DNA of 64,000 nucleotides, taken from NCBI RefSeq assembly GCF_000422965.1, contig NZ_AUHB01000015.1:1-64000 (forward strand), given 5' to 3'. This DNA is from Pleomorphomonas oryzae DSM 16300. Lineage in GTDB: Bacteria; Pseudomonadota; Alphaproteobacteria; Rhizobiales; Pleomorphomonadaceae. Shown one piece after another: positions 17,619-27,146 of this stretch. Both the position numbers and the translations under genes were made by a program. How positions within the stretch are numbered: the stretch's first letter is position 1; the number at the start of each line of letters is the position of its first letter. The notes below the pieces were generated by a model. The model was given only the letters and a program-made list of their open reading frames with translations, was not told where the DNA came from and made no database searches.

Positions 17619-17669
17619 ATGACCGACCTTGCCGACCTCAGCCGTCTCGTCTGGTGGCGCTCCTTCTAG
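17619..17669 (+). CDS. Candidate Trp leader peptide of trpS
   Basis: A 16-codon ORF encoding MTDLADLSRLVWWRSF, with tandem Trp codons at 17652-17657, lies 108 bp before a tryptophanyl-tRNA synthetase gene. It is followed by three mutually exclusive stem-loops (17658-17722). Trp is the rarest amino acid, so a WW pair in a tiny ORF exactly here is unlikely to be chance. The weak point is the poor ribosome binding site (AGGG about 17 nt upstream). Confidence 0.65.
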   Translation: MTDLADLSRLVWWRSF

Positions 17670-17773
17670 GAGCGGCAGTCGTCATTTCATGTCTGACCTT
17701 GCCGCCGTGACGCGGTAAGGTCCTTTGCAAAATTCCCTCAATCCGACGATCGCGGCGGCTCCTTTTCTGGAGC
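17658..17773 (+). promoter_or_regulatory. Candidate Trp-dependent attenuator upstream of trpS
   Basis: Segment 1 CGCTCC (17658-17663) can pair with segment 2 GGAGCG (17669-17674). Segment 2 GCGGCAG (17672-17678) can instead pair with segment 3 TTGCCGC (17699-17705). Segment 3 GACCTTGCCGC (17695-17705) can instead pair with segment 4 GCGGTAAGGTC (17712-17722): 11 bp, one wobble, 6-nt loop, then CTTT. A ribosome stalled at the Trp codons would cover segment 1 and favour 2:3, the antitermination form. A further GCTCC/GGAGC hairpin (17758-17773) would hide the trpS ribosome binding site. The U tract after 3:4 is short. Confidence 0.6.
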
Positions 17774-17777
17774 AACC

Positions 17778-18809
17778 ATGTCCATTCTCAAATCCAAGCC
17801 GGTGATCCTGACCGGAGACCGCACCACCGGGCCGCTTCACCTCGGTCATTATGTCGGCTCGCTGAAAAGCCGGGTGACGCTGCAGCACTCGCACGAGCAG
17901 TTTCTGTTGCTCGCCGACACCCAGGCGCTGACCGACAATGCCGACGATCCGGCCAAGGTGCAGCGCAACGTGCTGGAAGTCGCGCTCGACTATCTCGCCG
18001 TTGGCATCGACCCCGACGTCACCACCATCTGCGTACAGTCGGCACTGCCGGCGCTGGCCGAGCTGACCATGCTCTATCTGAACTTCGTCACGGTGGCCCG
18101 GCTCGAGCGCAACCCGACCATCAAGACGGAGATTCTACTTCGTGGCTTCGAGCGCGACGTGCCCGCCGGCTTCCTCTGCTATCCGGTGTCGCAGGCGGCC
18201 GACATCACTGGCTTCAAGGCCACGATCGTACCTGTGGGCGAGGATCAGGCACCGCTGATCGAGCAGACCAACGAGATCGTCCGACGGGTGAACCGCCAGA
18301 TCGGCCGCGACCTGTTGTCCGAGGCGACGGCGATGATCCCGAAAGTCGGTCGCCTGCCGGGCATCGACGGCAAGGCCAAGATGAGCAAGTCGCTTGGCAA
18401 TGCCATTCCGCTTTCCGCTTCGGCTGACGAGATCCGCACCGCCGTGCGGCAGATGTACACCGACCCCAACCACCTACGCGCCGCCGACCCCGGCCGGGTA
18501 GAGGGCAACGTCGTCTTCACCTATTTCGACGCTTTTTGCGGCGATCAGGCCGCCGTCGCCGACCTCAAGGCCCGCTACCGGGCGGGTGGCCTCGGCGACA
18601 TGGTGGTGAAGCGTCAGCTCGAAGACGTGCTGCAGGCGCTGCTTGCTCCGATCCGCGAGCGGCGCGCCCATTACGCGGCCGATGCGGGATACGTGCTGGA
18701 CAAGCTCCGGCAGGGCACGGCGAGGGCGCGGGCGCGGACGGAGGAAACGCTTGATGAGGTGAGGGAGGCTCTGGGGCTGTTCCGGTTCGCGGGTGATGCG
18801 GCTGCATAG
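17778..18809 (+). CDS. trpS: Tryptophanyl-tRNA synthetase
   Basis: 343 residues, class I synthetase of normal TrpRS length. HLGH (residues 21-24) is the HIGH signature and KMSKS near residue 200 the second ATP-binding motif; [16 protein letters not shown] is typical TrpRS. It charges tRNA-Trp in the cytoplasm. The N-terminus ([17 protein letters not shown]) differs from the common E. coli form (SGAQPSGELTIGNY) and resembles a second TrpRS lineage. Whether the genome has another trpS is not visible here. GGAGC precedes the ATG by 4 nt. The leader suggests control by tryptophan supply. Confidence 0.92.
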   Translation: MSILKSKPVILTGDRTTGPLHLGHYVGSLKSRVTLQHSHEQFLLLADTQALTDNADDPAKVQRNVLEVALDYLAVGIDPDVTTICVQSALPALAELTMLYLNFVTVARLERNPTIKTEILLRGFERDVPAGFLCYPVSQAADITGFKATIVPVGEDQAPLIEQTNEIVRRVNRQIGRDLLSEATAMIPKVGRLPGIDGKAKMSKSLGNAIPLSASADEIRTAVRQMYTDPNHLRAADPGRVEGNVVFTYFDAFCGDQAAVADLKARYRAGGLGDMVVKRQLEDVLQALLAPIRERRAHYAADAGYVLDKLRQGTARARARTEETLDEVREALGLFRFAGDAAA

Positions 18810-18843
18810 AGGAGCCTGATATCGGCCGCTTGTTCCATCCAGC

Positions 18844-18892
18844 AGGCGAGGACCTCAGGACGAGTAGGGCGAACGGCGCGTATAAGACACAC
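18844..18892. repeat. Dispersed intergenic repeat, copy C (diverged)
   Basis: The stretch with GGCGAGGACCTCAGGACGAGTAGGGCG and GCGCGTATA aligns in order with the tail of the repeat at 406-460. It lies between trpS and a convergent SDR gene. Confidence 0.4.
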
Positions 18893-18911
18893 CGCTCGCT
18901 GACTTGTTCCA

Positions 18912-19667
18912 TCACACCTGCGCCGAGCCACCATCGACGAACAGCTCCGCGCCGTTGACGAAGCTGGACTCGTCGCTGGCGAGGAACAACACTGCCTTGG
19001 CGATCTCTTCCGCCTCGCCGACACGGCCGAGCGGCACGGTGGAGGCGAGATAGTCGAGCAGGCCCTGCTGCTGCGCCTTGTCGTCGCCAGCCAGCTCGAC
19101 GAGTCCTGTGGTGTGCGTGGGGCCGGGGGCGACGACGTTGACGCGGATGCCGCTGCCCTTGAGGTCGAGCGCCCAGGAGCGAGCGAGGTTGCGCACCGCT
19201 GCCTTGGAGGCTGAATAGACCGAGAAGGCAGCCGTGCCCTGGCTGCCGGCGGTGGAGCCGGTGAGGATCACCGACGATCCGGCTTTCAAGAGCGGCAGCG
19301 CCTTCTGCACGGTGAAGATCACCGCCTTGACGTTGCGGCCGAAGGTGTCGTCCACCTGCTCCTCGGTGATCTGGCCGAGCGGCAGCATGCCGCCGCCACC
19401 GGCATTGGCGAACAGCACGTCGAGGCGGCCGTGCTTCTTCTCGATCTCGGCGTAGAGACGGTCGAGGTCGGCATTGCTGCTGGAATCGGCCTGCACACCG
19501 GTGACATTGCCGCCGATCTCCTTGACGGCCGCATCCAGCACCGACTGACGCCGGCCGGTGATGGTGACGTGGGCACCCTCGCTGGTGAAAAGCTTGGCGG
19601 TGGCGAGGCCGATGCCGCTGGTGCCGCCGGTGACGAGGGCGATCTTGCCTTGAAGTCTGTTGGTCAT
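18912..19667 (-). CDS. SDR-family oxidoreductase
   Basis: 251 residues. [10 protein letters not shown] is the cofactor loop, NAGGGG the middle motif, and YSASKAAV holds Tyr and Lys. The end motif [12 protein letters not shown] is typical. GGAG lies 6 nt before the chosen ATG at 19667; an in-frame ATG at 19679 has no such site. A strong palindrome lies upstream at 19841-19864, shared in part with the adjacent LysR promoter, so this gene is probably the LysR target. Confidence 0.9.
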   Translation of the reverse strand: MTNRLQGKIALVTGGTSGIGLATAKLFTSEGAHVTITGRRQSVLDAAVKEIGGNVTGVQADSSSNADLDRLYAEIEKKHGRLDVLFANAGGGGMLPLGQITEEQVDDTFGRNVKAVIFTVQKALPLLKAGSSVILTGSTAGSQGTAAFSVYSASKAAVRNLARSWALDLKGSGIRVNVVAPGPTHTTGLVELAGDDKAQQQGLLDYLASTVPLGRVGEAEEIAKAVLFLASDESSFVNGAELFVDGGSAQV

Positions 19668-19840
19668 GTGGATCTCCATGGGCGAGCGCGAGGGTTCAGC
19701 CGGGGCGCTCGGGCTGCTGGGTAATGTTTCGGTTTTCGAGGTTGCCGGCGGGGCTGGGCCATCTGGCCATCGCAGCGCCGTGTTCGATGACCGGAAGCTA
19801 GGCGGTCAGACGCCGCGCGAGAAGCCAGCGCCCGTGGAAG

Positions 19841-19864
19841 GATTATTCATCGGCATGGATAATC
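19841..19864. promoter_or_regulatory. Candidate LysR operator
   Basis: GATTATTCAT and ATGGATAATC flank a 4-bp CGGC and are inverse copies at 9 of 10 positions. The motif ATGGATAATCTG recurs at 20817-20828, between the LysR gene and the divergent SnoaL-like gene. Two sites around one LysR gene fit autoregulation plus control of the SDR gene. Confidence 0.55.
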
Positions 19865-19875
19865 TGATGGACGCC

Positions 19876-20778
19876 TTATCGCCGCCCATGGGCAGCGCAG
19901 ATGCCGGCGATCCAGTCGGAGAAGGCGCGGAGCTTCTGGCTGGGGAAGCGACTGGCCGGGTAGACCAGACTGAGCACGCGGCTTTTCGGCTTGAATTGGG
20001 CCAGGAGCTCGACCAGTGCGTCCGGGTGCTGGCGCATCATGAAGCCGAACGTCTGGCCGATGCCAAGGCCAGTGAGCAGGGCAGTGATGTGGGCGGTGCT
20101 CTCGTTGACCGACAGGCCCGACGGGGCAAGGATCTCGATCGGCTCGTCGTCTTGGATATAGCGCAGAGGCTGGGTACGTCCGGTTTCGGCGGAGAAGTAG
20201 GCGATGAGGCGGTGGCCGCGCTCAAGGTCGGCCGGCACGTGTGGCAGCTCCCGCCCCGCAAGATAGGCCGGCGCAGCGCAGGTGACCCGATCGAGCTCGC
20301 AGAGCTTGCGGGCAATCAGCGAGGTGTTGTCCGGCAGCGGCCCGACACGCAGCACGCAATCGACGCCCTCGCCGATCAGGTCTACCACTCGGTCGGTGAT
20401 GCCGAGCTGCAGGTCGATCTCGGGATAGGCGGCGTGAAAGGACGGTAGCGCCGGGATCACCAGGATATTGGCGAGGCTGGAGCCGACATCCACCCTCAGC
20501 CGGCCCTTCGGCGCGATGCGCCCGCCAGCCACGGTGCTGTCCATCTCGTCGATCTCGGCCAGCACTCGCGCCGCCCGCTCGCGATAGGCGGCGCCCTCGT
20601 GGGTCACCGTCACGGCGCGGGTGGTGCGTTCGACCAGCTTGGTGCCGAGATGCGCCTCGAGGTCCTGCAACAGCTTGCTCACCGAGGAGCGCGGCAGGTT
20701 CATGGTATCGGCCGCCTTGGCAAACGAGCCGGCCTCGGCAATGCGGACGAAGGCGCGCAGGGCGAGAAGATGATCCAT
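19876..20778 (-). CDS. LysR-family transcriptional regulator
   Basis: 300 residues. The winged helix (about 1-60: MDHLLALRAFVRIAEAGSF, NLPRSSVSKLLQDLE) is followed by an effector domain of the CrgA/DmlR-like type (PKGRLRVDVGSSLANILVIP). GGAG lies 8 nt before the chosen ATG. It lies between the SDR gene it probably controls and a divergent SnoaL-like gene. Confidence 0.9.
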   Translation of the reverse strand: MDHLLALRAFVRIAEAGSFAKAADTMNLPRSSVSKLLQDLEAHLGTKLVERTTRAVTVTHEGAAYRERAARVLAEIDEMDSTVAGGRIAPKGRLRVDVGSSLANILVIPALPSFHAAYPEIDLQLGITDRVVDLIGEGVDCVLRVGPLPDNTSLIARKLCELDRVTCAAPAYLAGRELPHVPADLERGHRLIAYFSAETGRTQPLRYIQDDEPIEILAPSGLSVNESTAHITALLTGLGIGQTFGFMMRQHPDALVELLAQFKPKSRVLSLVYPASRFPSQKLRAFSDWIAGICAAHGRR

Positions 20779-20815
20779 GGGGTGCTCCGGCAGATGACGG
20801 CCCATCATCCACGGA

Positions 20816-20834
20816 GATGGATAATCTGTCCATC
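20816..20834. promoter_or_regulatory. Second candidate LysR site
   Basis: GATGGA and TCCATC form an exact 6-bp inverted repeat with spacer TAATCTG, overlapping a repeat of the ATGGATAATCTG motif seen at 19855-19866. It lies between divergent LysR and SnoaL-like genes. Confidence 0.5.
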
Positions 20835-20918
20835 GCCACGCGCTTCTGCCAGCTGCCCGCTCGCGCTAGCTTTCCCTCACGGCCACCGATTGAAGGCGGC
20901 CCGTGAAGGAGAGACACC

Positions 20919-21311
20919 ATGTCACAGGACATCGCAACGCTGATCGACCGCAACCTTCAGGGCGTGTTCGGCGAAGGCGACGCCGCGCTGCGCCGGGCGA
21001 CGGCGGCCGAGATCTACGCCGACGACGTCGTGTTCGTCGAGCCGCACGGCGTCTATCGCGGCCGCGACGAGGTTGTGCGCACCGCCGGCGTCATCCGCGC
21101 CAAGCACCCGAGCTTCCGTTACGAGGTGATCGCTCCGGTGGAGGTGCTGCGGGACGCGGCGCTGCACCAGGAGATCGGCCGGGCGAAGTGGGTGTCCGGC
21201 GCGCCGGGCGAACCGCCGGCCTACGCGGGCACCGACGTGGTGCTGGCCAGAGATGGCCGGATCACCGCCATCTACATGTTCTTTGACGGCTTGCCGGACC
21301 CAACCCATTGA
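20919..21311 (+). CDS. SnoaL/NTF2-like protein
   Basis: 130 residues. The alpha-plus-beta barrel family is suggested by the opening helix, YADDVVFVEPHGVYRGRDEV and the closing DGRITAIYMFFDGLP. These proteins are small-molecule isomerases, hydrolases or binders; the ligand is unknown. AAGGAGA precedes the ATG. A decayed copy of this gene lies at 23335-23607. Confidence 0.8.
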   Translation: MSQDIATLIDRNLQGVFGEGDAALRRATAAEIYADDVVFVEPHGVYRGRDEVVRTAGVIRAKHPSFRYEVIAPVEVLRDAALHQEIGRAKWVSGAPGEPPAYAGTDVVLARDGRITAIYMFFDGLPDPTH

Positions 21312-21434
21312 GGGCGGCGATGGCTTGCCAAAGGCTCGCCGACGGCCATAGTTTCTGTCGGGTCGTCCCGCCAAGGCAGGCAACGCGCCTGGCTCGGGAC
21401 CTGCCACGACGATCGCGGTGCTCGGAGATGCCCT

Positions 21435-22181
21435 GTGAAATCCATCGCTACATCGCATTGGCGTCTGGAGCTGCTGCCCGCCTCGCCCTACTCAGTGCGC
21501 TATGTCGTGGCGGAGAACGAGATCGGCTTTGCTTATGATTGGCAGAGCGGCGAGCACGCCATCGGCACCGACCGGCGATCCACCTTCAAGGTGCGGGCCA
21601 ATAGCCTGGCGGTGCGGGCCCGGGGCTGCGACATCTATTCCAGTTCGCGCCGAGGCGGCGAGTATCTGCGGCTGGTCTCGGAGGATATCGACGTCCGGCA
21701 CTCGCGCAGCGATTTCATGGACGAGGGGGCGGTCGGCATTGCCCACCGGCTCAGAAGCCTGCTTCTCACCCACGCCGACCCGCTCGATTGCGAGGCCCTA
21801 GCCCTGGCCCTCCGCGACCGGGTGGTCGGCGTTTGCGAGGCGCCGCAGGAGGCCGAGCCCGGCTGGATGACGCCCCAGCGGCTACGCCGCGTCGACGAGA
21901 TGATCGACGCGCGGCTGTCGGAGCCCATTCTGGTCGCCGATCTGGCGGCGGCACTCGGCCTGTCGACGCGTTACTTTTCTCGCGCCTTTCACCAGGCGAC
22001 GGGGCGCTCGCCGCGCGAACACATCATCGAATGTCGGCTGCGTCGTGCCCGGACGCTGATCGAGACGACCGACCATCGCCTGACCGACATCGCGGCGGAC
22101 TGCGGCTTTTCCTCGCATGCCCACATGACCTCGCAATTCGCGATGCGGATCGGCGTCGCGCCGAGCGCTCTCAGGGCCTGA
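21435..22181 (+). CDS. AraC-family transcriptional regulator
   Basis: 248 residues. A short N-terminal domain of about 140 residues precedes two helix-turn-helix units (LADLAAALGLSTRYFSRAFHQ and DIAADCGFSSHAHMTSQF). The start is GTG with GGAG 9 nt upstream. It probably controls the dehydratase gene that follows by 85 bp, or the SnoaL-like gene before it. Confidence 0.85.
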   Translation: MKSIATSHWRLELLPASPYSVRYVVAENEIGFAYDWQSGEHAIGTDRRSTFKVRANSLAVRARGCDIYSSSRRGGEYLRLVSEDIDVRHSRSDFMDEGAVGIAHRLRSLLLTHADPLDCEALALALRDRVVGVCEAPQEAEPGWMTPQRLRRVDEMIDARLSEPILVADLAAALGLSTRYFSRAFHQATGRSPREHIIECRLRRARTLIETTDHRLTDIAADCGFSSHAHMTSQFAMRIGVAPSALRA

Positions 22182-22266
22182 CGGCTGTCGCACCGTCGCG
22201 TTCATGTTCGATTTTTGAAAGCCCGTGGCTCCGGCCTCCGCTAGCTTTGCGGCAAAGGAGGCTCCC

Positions 22267-23235
22267 ATGCAGCTTACGCAAGATGACATCGAAGACGCCT
22301 TGGCCGTGGTGCGGCGGGTCGTGCCGCCAACTCCGGCCTATGCCTGGCCGCTCTTGGCCCGCGAGACCGGAGTGGAGGTGATCGTCAAGCACGAAAACCA
22401 CACGCCAACCGGCTCGTTCAAGGCGCGCGGCGGGCTGGTCTTCGTCGATGCGCTCAAGCGCGCCGGGCTTCCCAAGGGCCTGATCACCGCCACCCGCGGC
22501 AACCATGGCCAATCCATCGCCATCGGCGCGCGGCAAGCCGGCATACCCTCGGTGATCGTTGTGCCGGAGGGCAACTCGCGGGAAAAGAACGCGGCCATGG
22601 AAGCCTTCGGCGGCGAGCTCTTGATATCCGGGCGCGATTTCGACGAGGCGCGGCGGGTGGCGGCCAGCGAGGCGAGCCGGCGGGGCTTTCAATTCGTGAC
22701 CTCCTTCAACCGCGACATCGTGCGCGGGGTGGCCACCTATGGCTGGGAGCTGTTCACCCAGCACCGCGATCTCGATGCGGTGTTCGTGCCGATCGGCATG
22801 GGCTCGGGCATCTGTTCGCTGATCGCCGTGCGTGATCTCCTCGGCCTCAAGACCGACGTCATCGGCGTTTCAGCCGAGCGGGCGCCGGCTCACGCGCAGT
22901 CGTTCCAGAGCAAACGCCGGGTGATCGGCAGGGAGGCCGCGACCTTTGCCGACGGCATGGCCTGCAAGGAGCCGCCCGAGGAGGTGGTGGAGATCGTGCT
23001 CGCCGGGGCGGCCGATGTGGTGACCGTCAGCGAAGACGAGATCGCCGAAGCCATCCGCTCGCTCTACAGCGCCACGCACAATGTGGCCGAAGGCGCCGGC
23101 GCCGCCGCCTATGCCGCCCTGGTGCGACACCGCCAGCGGTTCCAGAACAAGAAAGTCGCGGTGATCCTGACCGGCGGCAACATCGATCGCGAGCTGATGG
23201 CGATGGTTCTCGCCGGCCAGACGCCGCAGGTGTGA
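22267..23235 (+). CDS. PLP-dependent threonine/serine dehydratase-like enzyme
   Basis: 322 residues of the fold-type II PLP family. The PLP-binding Lys is in TGSFKARGG (about residue 53); GMGSGICSL binds the cofactor phosphate. It lacks the regulatory ACT domain, so it is a catabolic type. It probably deaminates threonine, serine or a related hydroxy-amino acid; the EutB-like ectoine enzymes are close. AAAGGAGG, a consensus ribosome binding site, precedes the ATG. Confidence 0.88.
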   Translation: MQLTQDDIEDALAVVRRVVPPTPAYAWPLLARETGVEVIVKHENHTPTGSFKARGGLVFVDALKRAGLPKGLITATRGNHGQSIAIGARQAGIPSVIVVPEGNSREKNAAMEAFGGELLISGRDFDEARRVAASEASRRGFQFVTSFNRDIVRGVATYGWELFTQHRDLDAVFVPIGMGSGICSLIAVRDLLGLKTDVIGVSAERAPAHAQSFQSKRRVIGREAATFADGMACKEPPEEVVEIVLAGAADVVTVSEDEIAEAIRSLYSATHNVAEGAGAAAYAALVRHRQRFQNKKVAVILTGGNIDRELMAMVLAGQTPQV

Positions 23236-23334
23236 GCGAGGGCGGCGGTGTTGTTGAGTGGGTGAGGCTCGCGCCTGCCCAGAAAGCCGCCGCGGAGCTC
23301 GGCTTCAGCCGGTAAAGACGACTATTGTTGCGGA

Positions 23335-23607
23335 CATATCTGCACTCCGCACCACGCGATACGCACACCGGCATCGAAGACGATGATGGCGTCGCCGGCG
23401 TGATCCGCGCCACGCCCCCCCTAGCATCCGCTACGAGATCATCGTCCTCATTGAGGTGCCGCCGGGCGATATCGCCCGCGCCAAGTGGATCTCCAGTGCC
23501 CCGGTGAGCCGCCAGCCTCTGGCGGCACCGACGCAGTACTTGCCATGGACGGCCGGATCACCGCCATCTACATGTTCTTCGACGGCCTGCCCGACCCGAC
23601 GCATTGA
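23335..23607 (+). pseudogene. Decayed copy of the SnoaL-like gene
   Basis: The final 70 bp (23538-23607) match the end of the gene at 20919-21311 almost base for base, including GATCACCGCCATCTACATGT and the stop. Upstream, traces remain in order (GCGTGATCCGCGCCA, TCCGCTACGAGATCAT, CGCGCCAAGTGGATCTCCAG), but no single frame is open. The gene has lost its start and suffered frameshifts and deletions. Confidence 0.75.
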
Positions 23608-23717
23608 GTGGCGACCCGTTCGCCGCCGCTAGCGCCTACGCAAAAACACCGATAAGTTGTCTGCGAAGGGGAATCGGCCATGCGGACAATCGATGAGGGC
23701 GTTGCGAGGCGGGCGAC

Positions 23718-24917
23718 ATGAGCGGCGCGGATCATCCGCTGTTGCGTCACCGCGATGGGCACCATGCCCGCGTGACCTTCGAGGAACTGTTCTTCGACCT
23801 CGTCTACGTCTTCGCGGTCACCCAGCTCAGCCATGAGTTGCTCGGCAACCTGACGCTCATGGGCGTCATCGAAACGCTGATCCTGTGGTTCGCGGTGTGG
23901 CTCGGCTGGCAATATACCTGCTGGACCACCAACTGGTTCGACCCGGAAACGCCGCGCATCCGCAGTTTGCTGTTCACGGTGATGCTGGCGGCGCTGATCA
24001 TGGCGGCGGCCATTCCCGGCGCCTTCGGAGAGCGCGGCCTGGTGTTTGCGCTGGCCTATGCGGCGATCCAGGTGGGGCGTACCGCCTATATCGTCTGGGA
24101 ACTGGGGCCGGACCATCCGCTGTCGGCCAACCATCGGCGGATGCTTGGCTGGCTCAGCATTGCCGCGGTGTTCTGGATCGGCGGCGCCTTTGCCGAGGGG
24201 GCGGCGCGCATCGGGCTGTGGGCCGTGGCCGTCGCCTGCGAATATGGCTCACCGATGATTGGCTTCGCACTGCCAGGCCTTGGCCGTTCCACCACGGCTG
24301 ACTGGACGATCGAGGGCGGCCACATGGCCGAGCGCTGCCAGCTGTTCGTCATCGTGGCTCTCGGTGAAACGCTGCTGGCCACCGGCGCCACGCTGGCCGA
24401 GTTCGAAAGCTGGAACCCGGCGCTGCTCTCGGCCATGCTCGCCACCTTCCTCGGTACACTGGCCATGTGGTGGCTCTATTTCGGCACCTCCTGCAAGGAC
24501 GCCACCGAGGCGATCACCCATGCCGCCGACCCCGGCCGCATCGGCGCCTATTTCCACTATATCCACGCGATCCTGGTGGGCGGCATCATCGCCACCGCCG
24601 TGGGCAACGACCTAGTGATGGCCCACCCGCACGATGGGGTGAAGGCGGCCTATGCGCTGACCCTCTGCGGCGGACCGGCGATCTACCTTCTGGGCAGCGC
24701 CGTTTACAAGAAGGTGGTCTATGGCGCGCTGCCTGCCTCGCATCTGGCGGCCGCTCTGGTGCTCTTGGCACTGCTCGTCGCCGCGCCGTTCGCCGACCTC
24801 CTCACCATGGGCTGGCTGACCACGCTGGTGATGATGGGCGCCGGCCTCTGGGAAGGGCGGGTGCGCAGCCGGCATCGGCACGGGACTGCTGGCGCGGGGT
24901 TTGCGCCACGCGGCTGA
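23718..24917 (+). CDS. LtrA-family membrane protein
   Basis: 399 residues with about 11-12 hydrophobic segments. The N-terminal [20 protein letters not shown] is the hallmark of low-temperature requirement protein A, and [20 protein letters not shown] is the second conserved block. The function is unclear despite the name. It probably acts alone, with neighbours unrelated. Confidence 0.88.
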   Translation: MSGADHPLLRHRDGHHARVTFEELFFDLVYVFAVTQLSHELLGNLTLMGVIETLILWFAVWLGWQYTCWTTNWFDPETPRIRSLLFTVMLAALIMAAAIPGAFGERGLVFALAYAAIQVGRTAYIVWELGPDHPLSANHRRMLGWLSIAAVFWIGGAFAEGAARIGLWAVAVACEYGSPMIGFALPGLGRSTTADWTIEGGHMAERCQLFVIVALGETLLATGATLAEFESWNPALLSAMLATFLGTLAMWWLYFGTSCKDATEAITHAADPGRIGAYFHYIHAILVGGIIATAVGNDLVMAHPHDGVKAAYALTLCGGPAIYLLGSAVYKKVVYGALPASHLAAALVLLALLVAAPFADLLTMGWLTTLVMMGAGLWEGRVRSRHRHGTAGAGFAPRG

Positions 24918-25131
24918 ACGACAGGCTTTACGGCCGGTCGTCGCAGTCACCTATGTAACGCATTCACGCTCGCGCCCGTGCGTAGCGAGCGATTGGGATA
25001 GGCCGGGTTACGGCTCCGGTCGGTGGATCACCGAACGGACGAGCAGCCGGCTGAATGGCTCATCTGCGGCACGGGCTCCGGACGGAACTGGGGGCTGGGT
25101 ATGCCGCCGATGTTTCTTGGAGGGGTCATCA

Positions 25132-25857
25132 ATGAGCATGAAGAAATATACCGCCGAAGCGATCGGCACATTTTGGCTGACGCTCGGTGGCTGCGGCAGC
25201 GCGGTGATCGCCGCTGGCCTGCCGAACGTCGGGATCGGTTACCTCGGCGTTTCGCTGGCCTTCGGTCTGACCGTGGTCACCATGGCCTATGCGATCGGCC
25301 ACATCTCGGGCTGCCATCTCAACCCGGCGGTGACCGTGGGCCTTGCTGCCGGCGGCCGTTTCCCGGCCAATCAGATCCTTCCCTATATCATCGCCCAGGT
25401 GATCGGCGGCGTGGTTGGCGGCGCCATCCTCTATGTGATCGCCACCGGCAAGGCCGGCTTTGATGTCAGCAGCGGCTTTGCCTCCAACGGCTACGGCGCC
25501 CATTCGCCCGGCCAGTATTCGCTGCTCGCCTGCCTGGTAGCCGAGTTCGTGCTGACGGCGGTGTTCCTGTTCGTCATCATGGGTGCTACCCATGGCAAGG
25601 CGCCGGCCGGCTTCGCACCCCTGGCCATCGGCCTTGGGCTGACACTCATCCACCTGATCAGCATCGACGTGACCAACACCTCGGTGAACCCCGCCCGCAG
25701 CACCGGCGTGGCGGTGTTTGTCGGCGGCTGGGCGCTGCAGCAGCTCTGGCTGTTCTGGCTGGCGCCGATCGCCGGCGGCATCGCTGGCGGCGTCACCTAC
25801 CGTTGGCTCAGCTCCGAACCGCGCGGTGAGATCGTCGGCTCCGTGCCGGCCGAGTAA
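25132..25857 (+). CDS. aqpZ: Aquaporin Z
   Basis: 241 residues with six membrane helices and two half-helices. The NPA boxes are HLNPAVTVG (about 63) and SVNPARSTG (about 186); the Arg after the second NPA and Phe/His/Thr-type filter surroundings match water-specific AqpZ. GGAGGGG stands before the ATG at 25132; a second ATG two codons on is possible. It carries water across the inner membrane. Confidence 0.92.
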   Translation: MSMKKYTAEAIGTFWLTLGGCGSAVIAAGLPNVGIGYLGVSLAFGLTVVTMAYAIGHISGCHLNPAVTVGLAAGGRFPANQILPYIIAQVIGGVVGGAILYVIATGKAGFDVSSGFASNGYGAHSPGQYSLLACLVAEFVLTAVFLFVIMGATHGKAPAGFAPLAIGLGLTLIHLISIDVTNTSVNPARSTGVAVFVGGWALQQLWLFWLAPIAGGIAGGVTYRWLSSEPRGEIVGSVPAE

Positions 25858-25883
25858 GGGTGAGGGAACGAGATTGGTGTGGT

Positions 25884-25900
25884 GCCCCGCTCGGCGGGGC
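25884..25900. terminator. Stem-loop after aqpZ
   Basis: GCCCCGC, loop TCG, GCGGGGC form a perfect 7-bp stem between the convergent aqpZ and GGDEF genes. There is no T tract, so it may only mark transcript ends. Confidence 0.4.
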
Positions 25901-25979
25901 AGGCATGGAAACCTCGCGGGGCGGGGAGGTTCGCCCCGCGAAGAGGGTGAGGTGTTGGGGGCGCGCAGGGCTGGCTGCC

Positions 25980-27146
25980 TTAGCCCGCCGGCTCCACCTC
26001 GGCCTCGCCGTCCATATCCAGTTCCACATCTTGGCTCAGCTTGACGGTGTTGCGCCCCGCCGCCTTGGCCTCGTAAAGTGCGGCGTCGGCGTCTTTGATC
26101 AGTTGTTTGAGCGGGGCGCCGCCTGCCGGGGAGATGGCGATGCCGGCGCTGATGGTGTTGCGAACGCCGGCGATGGCGGTCGCTTCTACCTCGGCGCGCA
26201 TGGTGTTGGCGACGGCCAGCGCGCGAGGGGCACTGGTGTTCGGCAGGAACAGAATGAATTCCTCGCCGCCATAGCGGGCGAGAATGTCGCCGCTTTCGAG
26301 ATGGGTAGAAAGGGCGCGCGCCATGGCTTGCAGCACCTCGTCGCCCACCGCATGGCCCCAGCTGTCGTTCAACTTCTTGAAGCGGTCGGCGTCGAAGACG
26401 ACGATGGCGTCGCCGGCCTCCAGATGTGTCGGCACGGTGGCAAAGAAGGAGCGGCGGTTCCTGAGGCCGGTCAGCATGTCGGTGTGGGCGAGGCGGTCGA
26501 GCTTCACCACCGCTCGTTCCATGGTGAGGATCATCACCGAAAGAGCGATGGCGAACATCAGCGTCAGGATCAGCACAAAGGCGAGCACGGGCGCCGGCCA
26601 GAACTGGCCGAGGGAAAACTCCACGGCCATGACCAGGCTGACCAGACCCGCTGCTGCGATGGCCAGCGTGACGATGCGGCGCCCCGGCAGCGGCTCAGCC
26701 CGGCCGTCGCGATGGAAGATCCAGGCGGCGGTCAGCATGGTGACGGCGGCGATGCCGTTGAACACCGTGGCGCGCAGCCAATTGATGGCGTGAAAGCCGG
26801 TCCAAAGGCCGATGGCCAGGGTCAGGACGGGCGGCAGCAGCACGATCCAGAATGGGCGGACCGGCGAGCGGCGGCTGAGCTCCATCGCGCCGATGAAGAA
26901 CAGCGCATAGCCGAGCGTGCCAAGCGTGATGTTGATGAGGCTCAGACGCGCGTAGTCTGCGCTGTTGACCTCGGCCTTGCTGGCCACCATGGCGCCAGCG
27001 GCCAACACCAGAAAGGCAAAGGCGATGATCTCGGCACCGGCCGCGTCGGCTGAGCGATAGCGCGCATAGGCCAGCGCCGTGGCTCCGGCAATGTAGGAGG
27101 CCTGAAGCACAAAGAGAACAGTAGGCAGATCGAGCGCGATCGTCAT
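25980..27146 (-). CDS. Membrane-bound GGDEF diguanylate cyclase
   Basis: 388 residues. About six hydrophobic helices (1-205) precede a GGDEF domain (about 215-375). The active site reads RYGGEEF, consistent with c-di-GMP synthesis. The inhibitory I-site RxxD five residues before it is ESGD here, so product inhibition is probably absent. An EAL protein lies nearby at 29981. Confidence 0.9.
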   Translation of the reverse strand: MTIALDLPTVLFVLQASYIAGATALAYARYRSADAAGAEIIAFAFLVLAAGAMVASKAEVNSADYARLSLINITLGTLGYALFFIGAMELSRRSPVRPFWIVLLPPVLTLAIGLWTGFHAINWLRATVFNGIAAVTMLTAAWIFHRDGRAEPLPGRRIVTLAIAAAGLVSLVMAVEFSLGQFWPAPVLAFVLILTLMFAIALSVMILTMERAVVKLDRLAHTDMLTGLRNRRSFFATVPTHLEAGDAIVVFDADRFKKLNDSWGHAVGDEVLQAMARALSTHLESGDILARYGGEEFILFLPNTSAPRALAVANTMRAEVEATAIAGVRNTISAGIAISPAGGAPLKQLIKDADAALYEAKAAGRNTVKLSQDVELDMDGEAEVEPAG

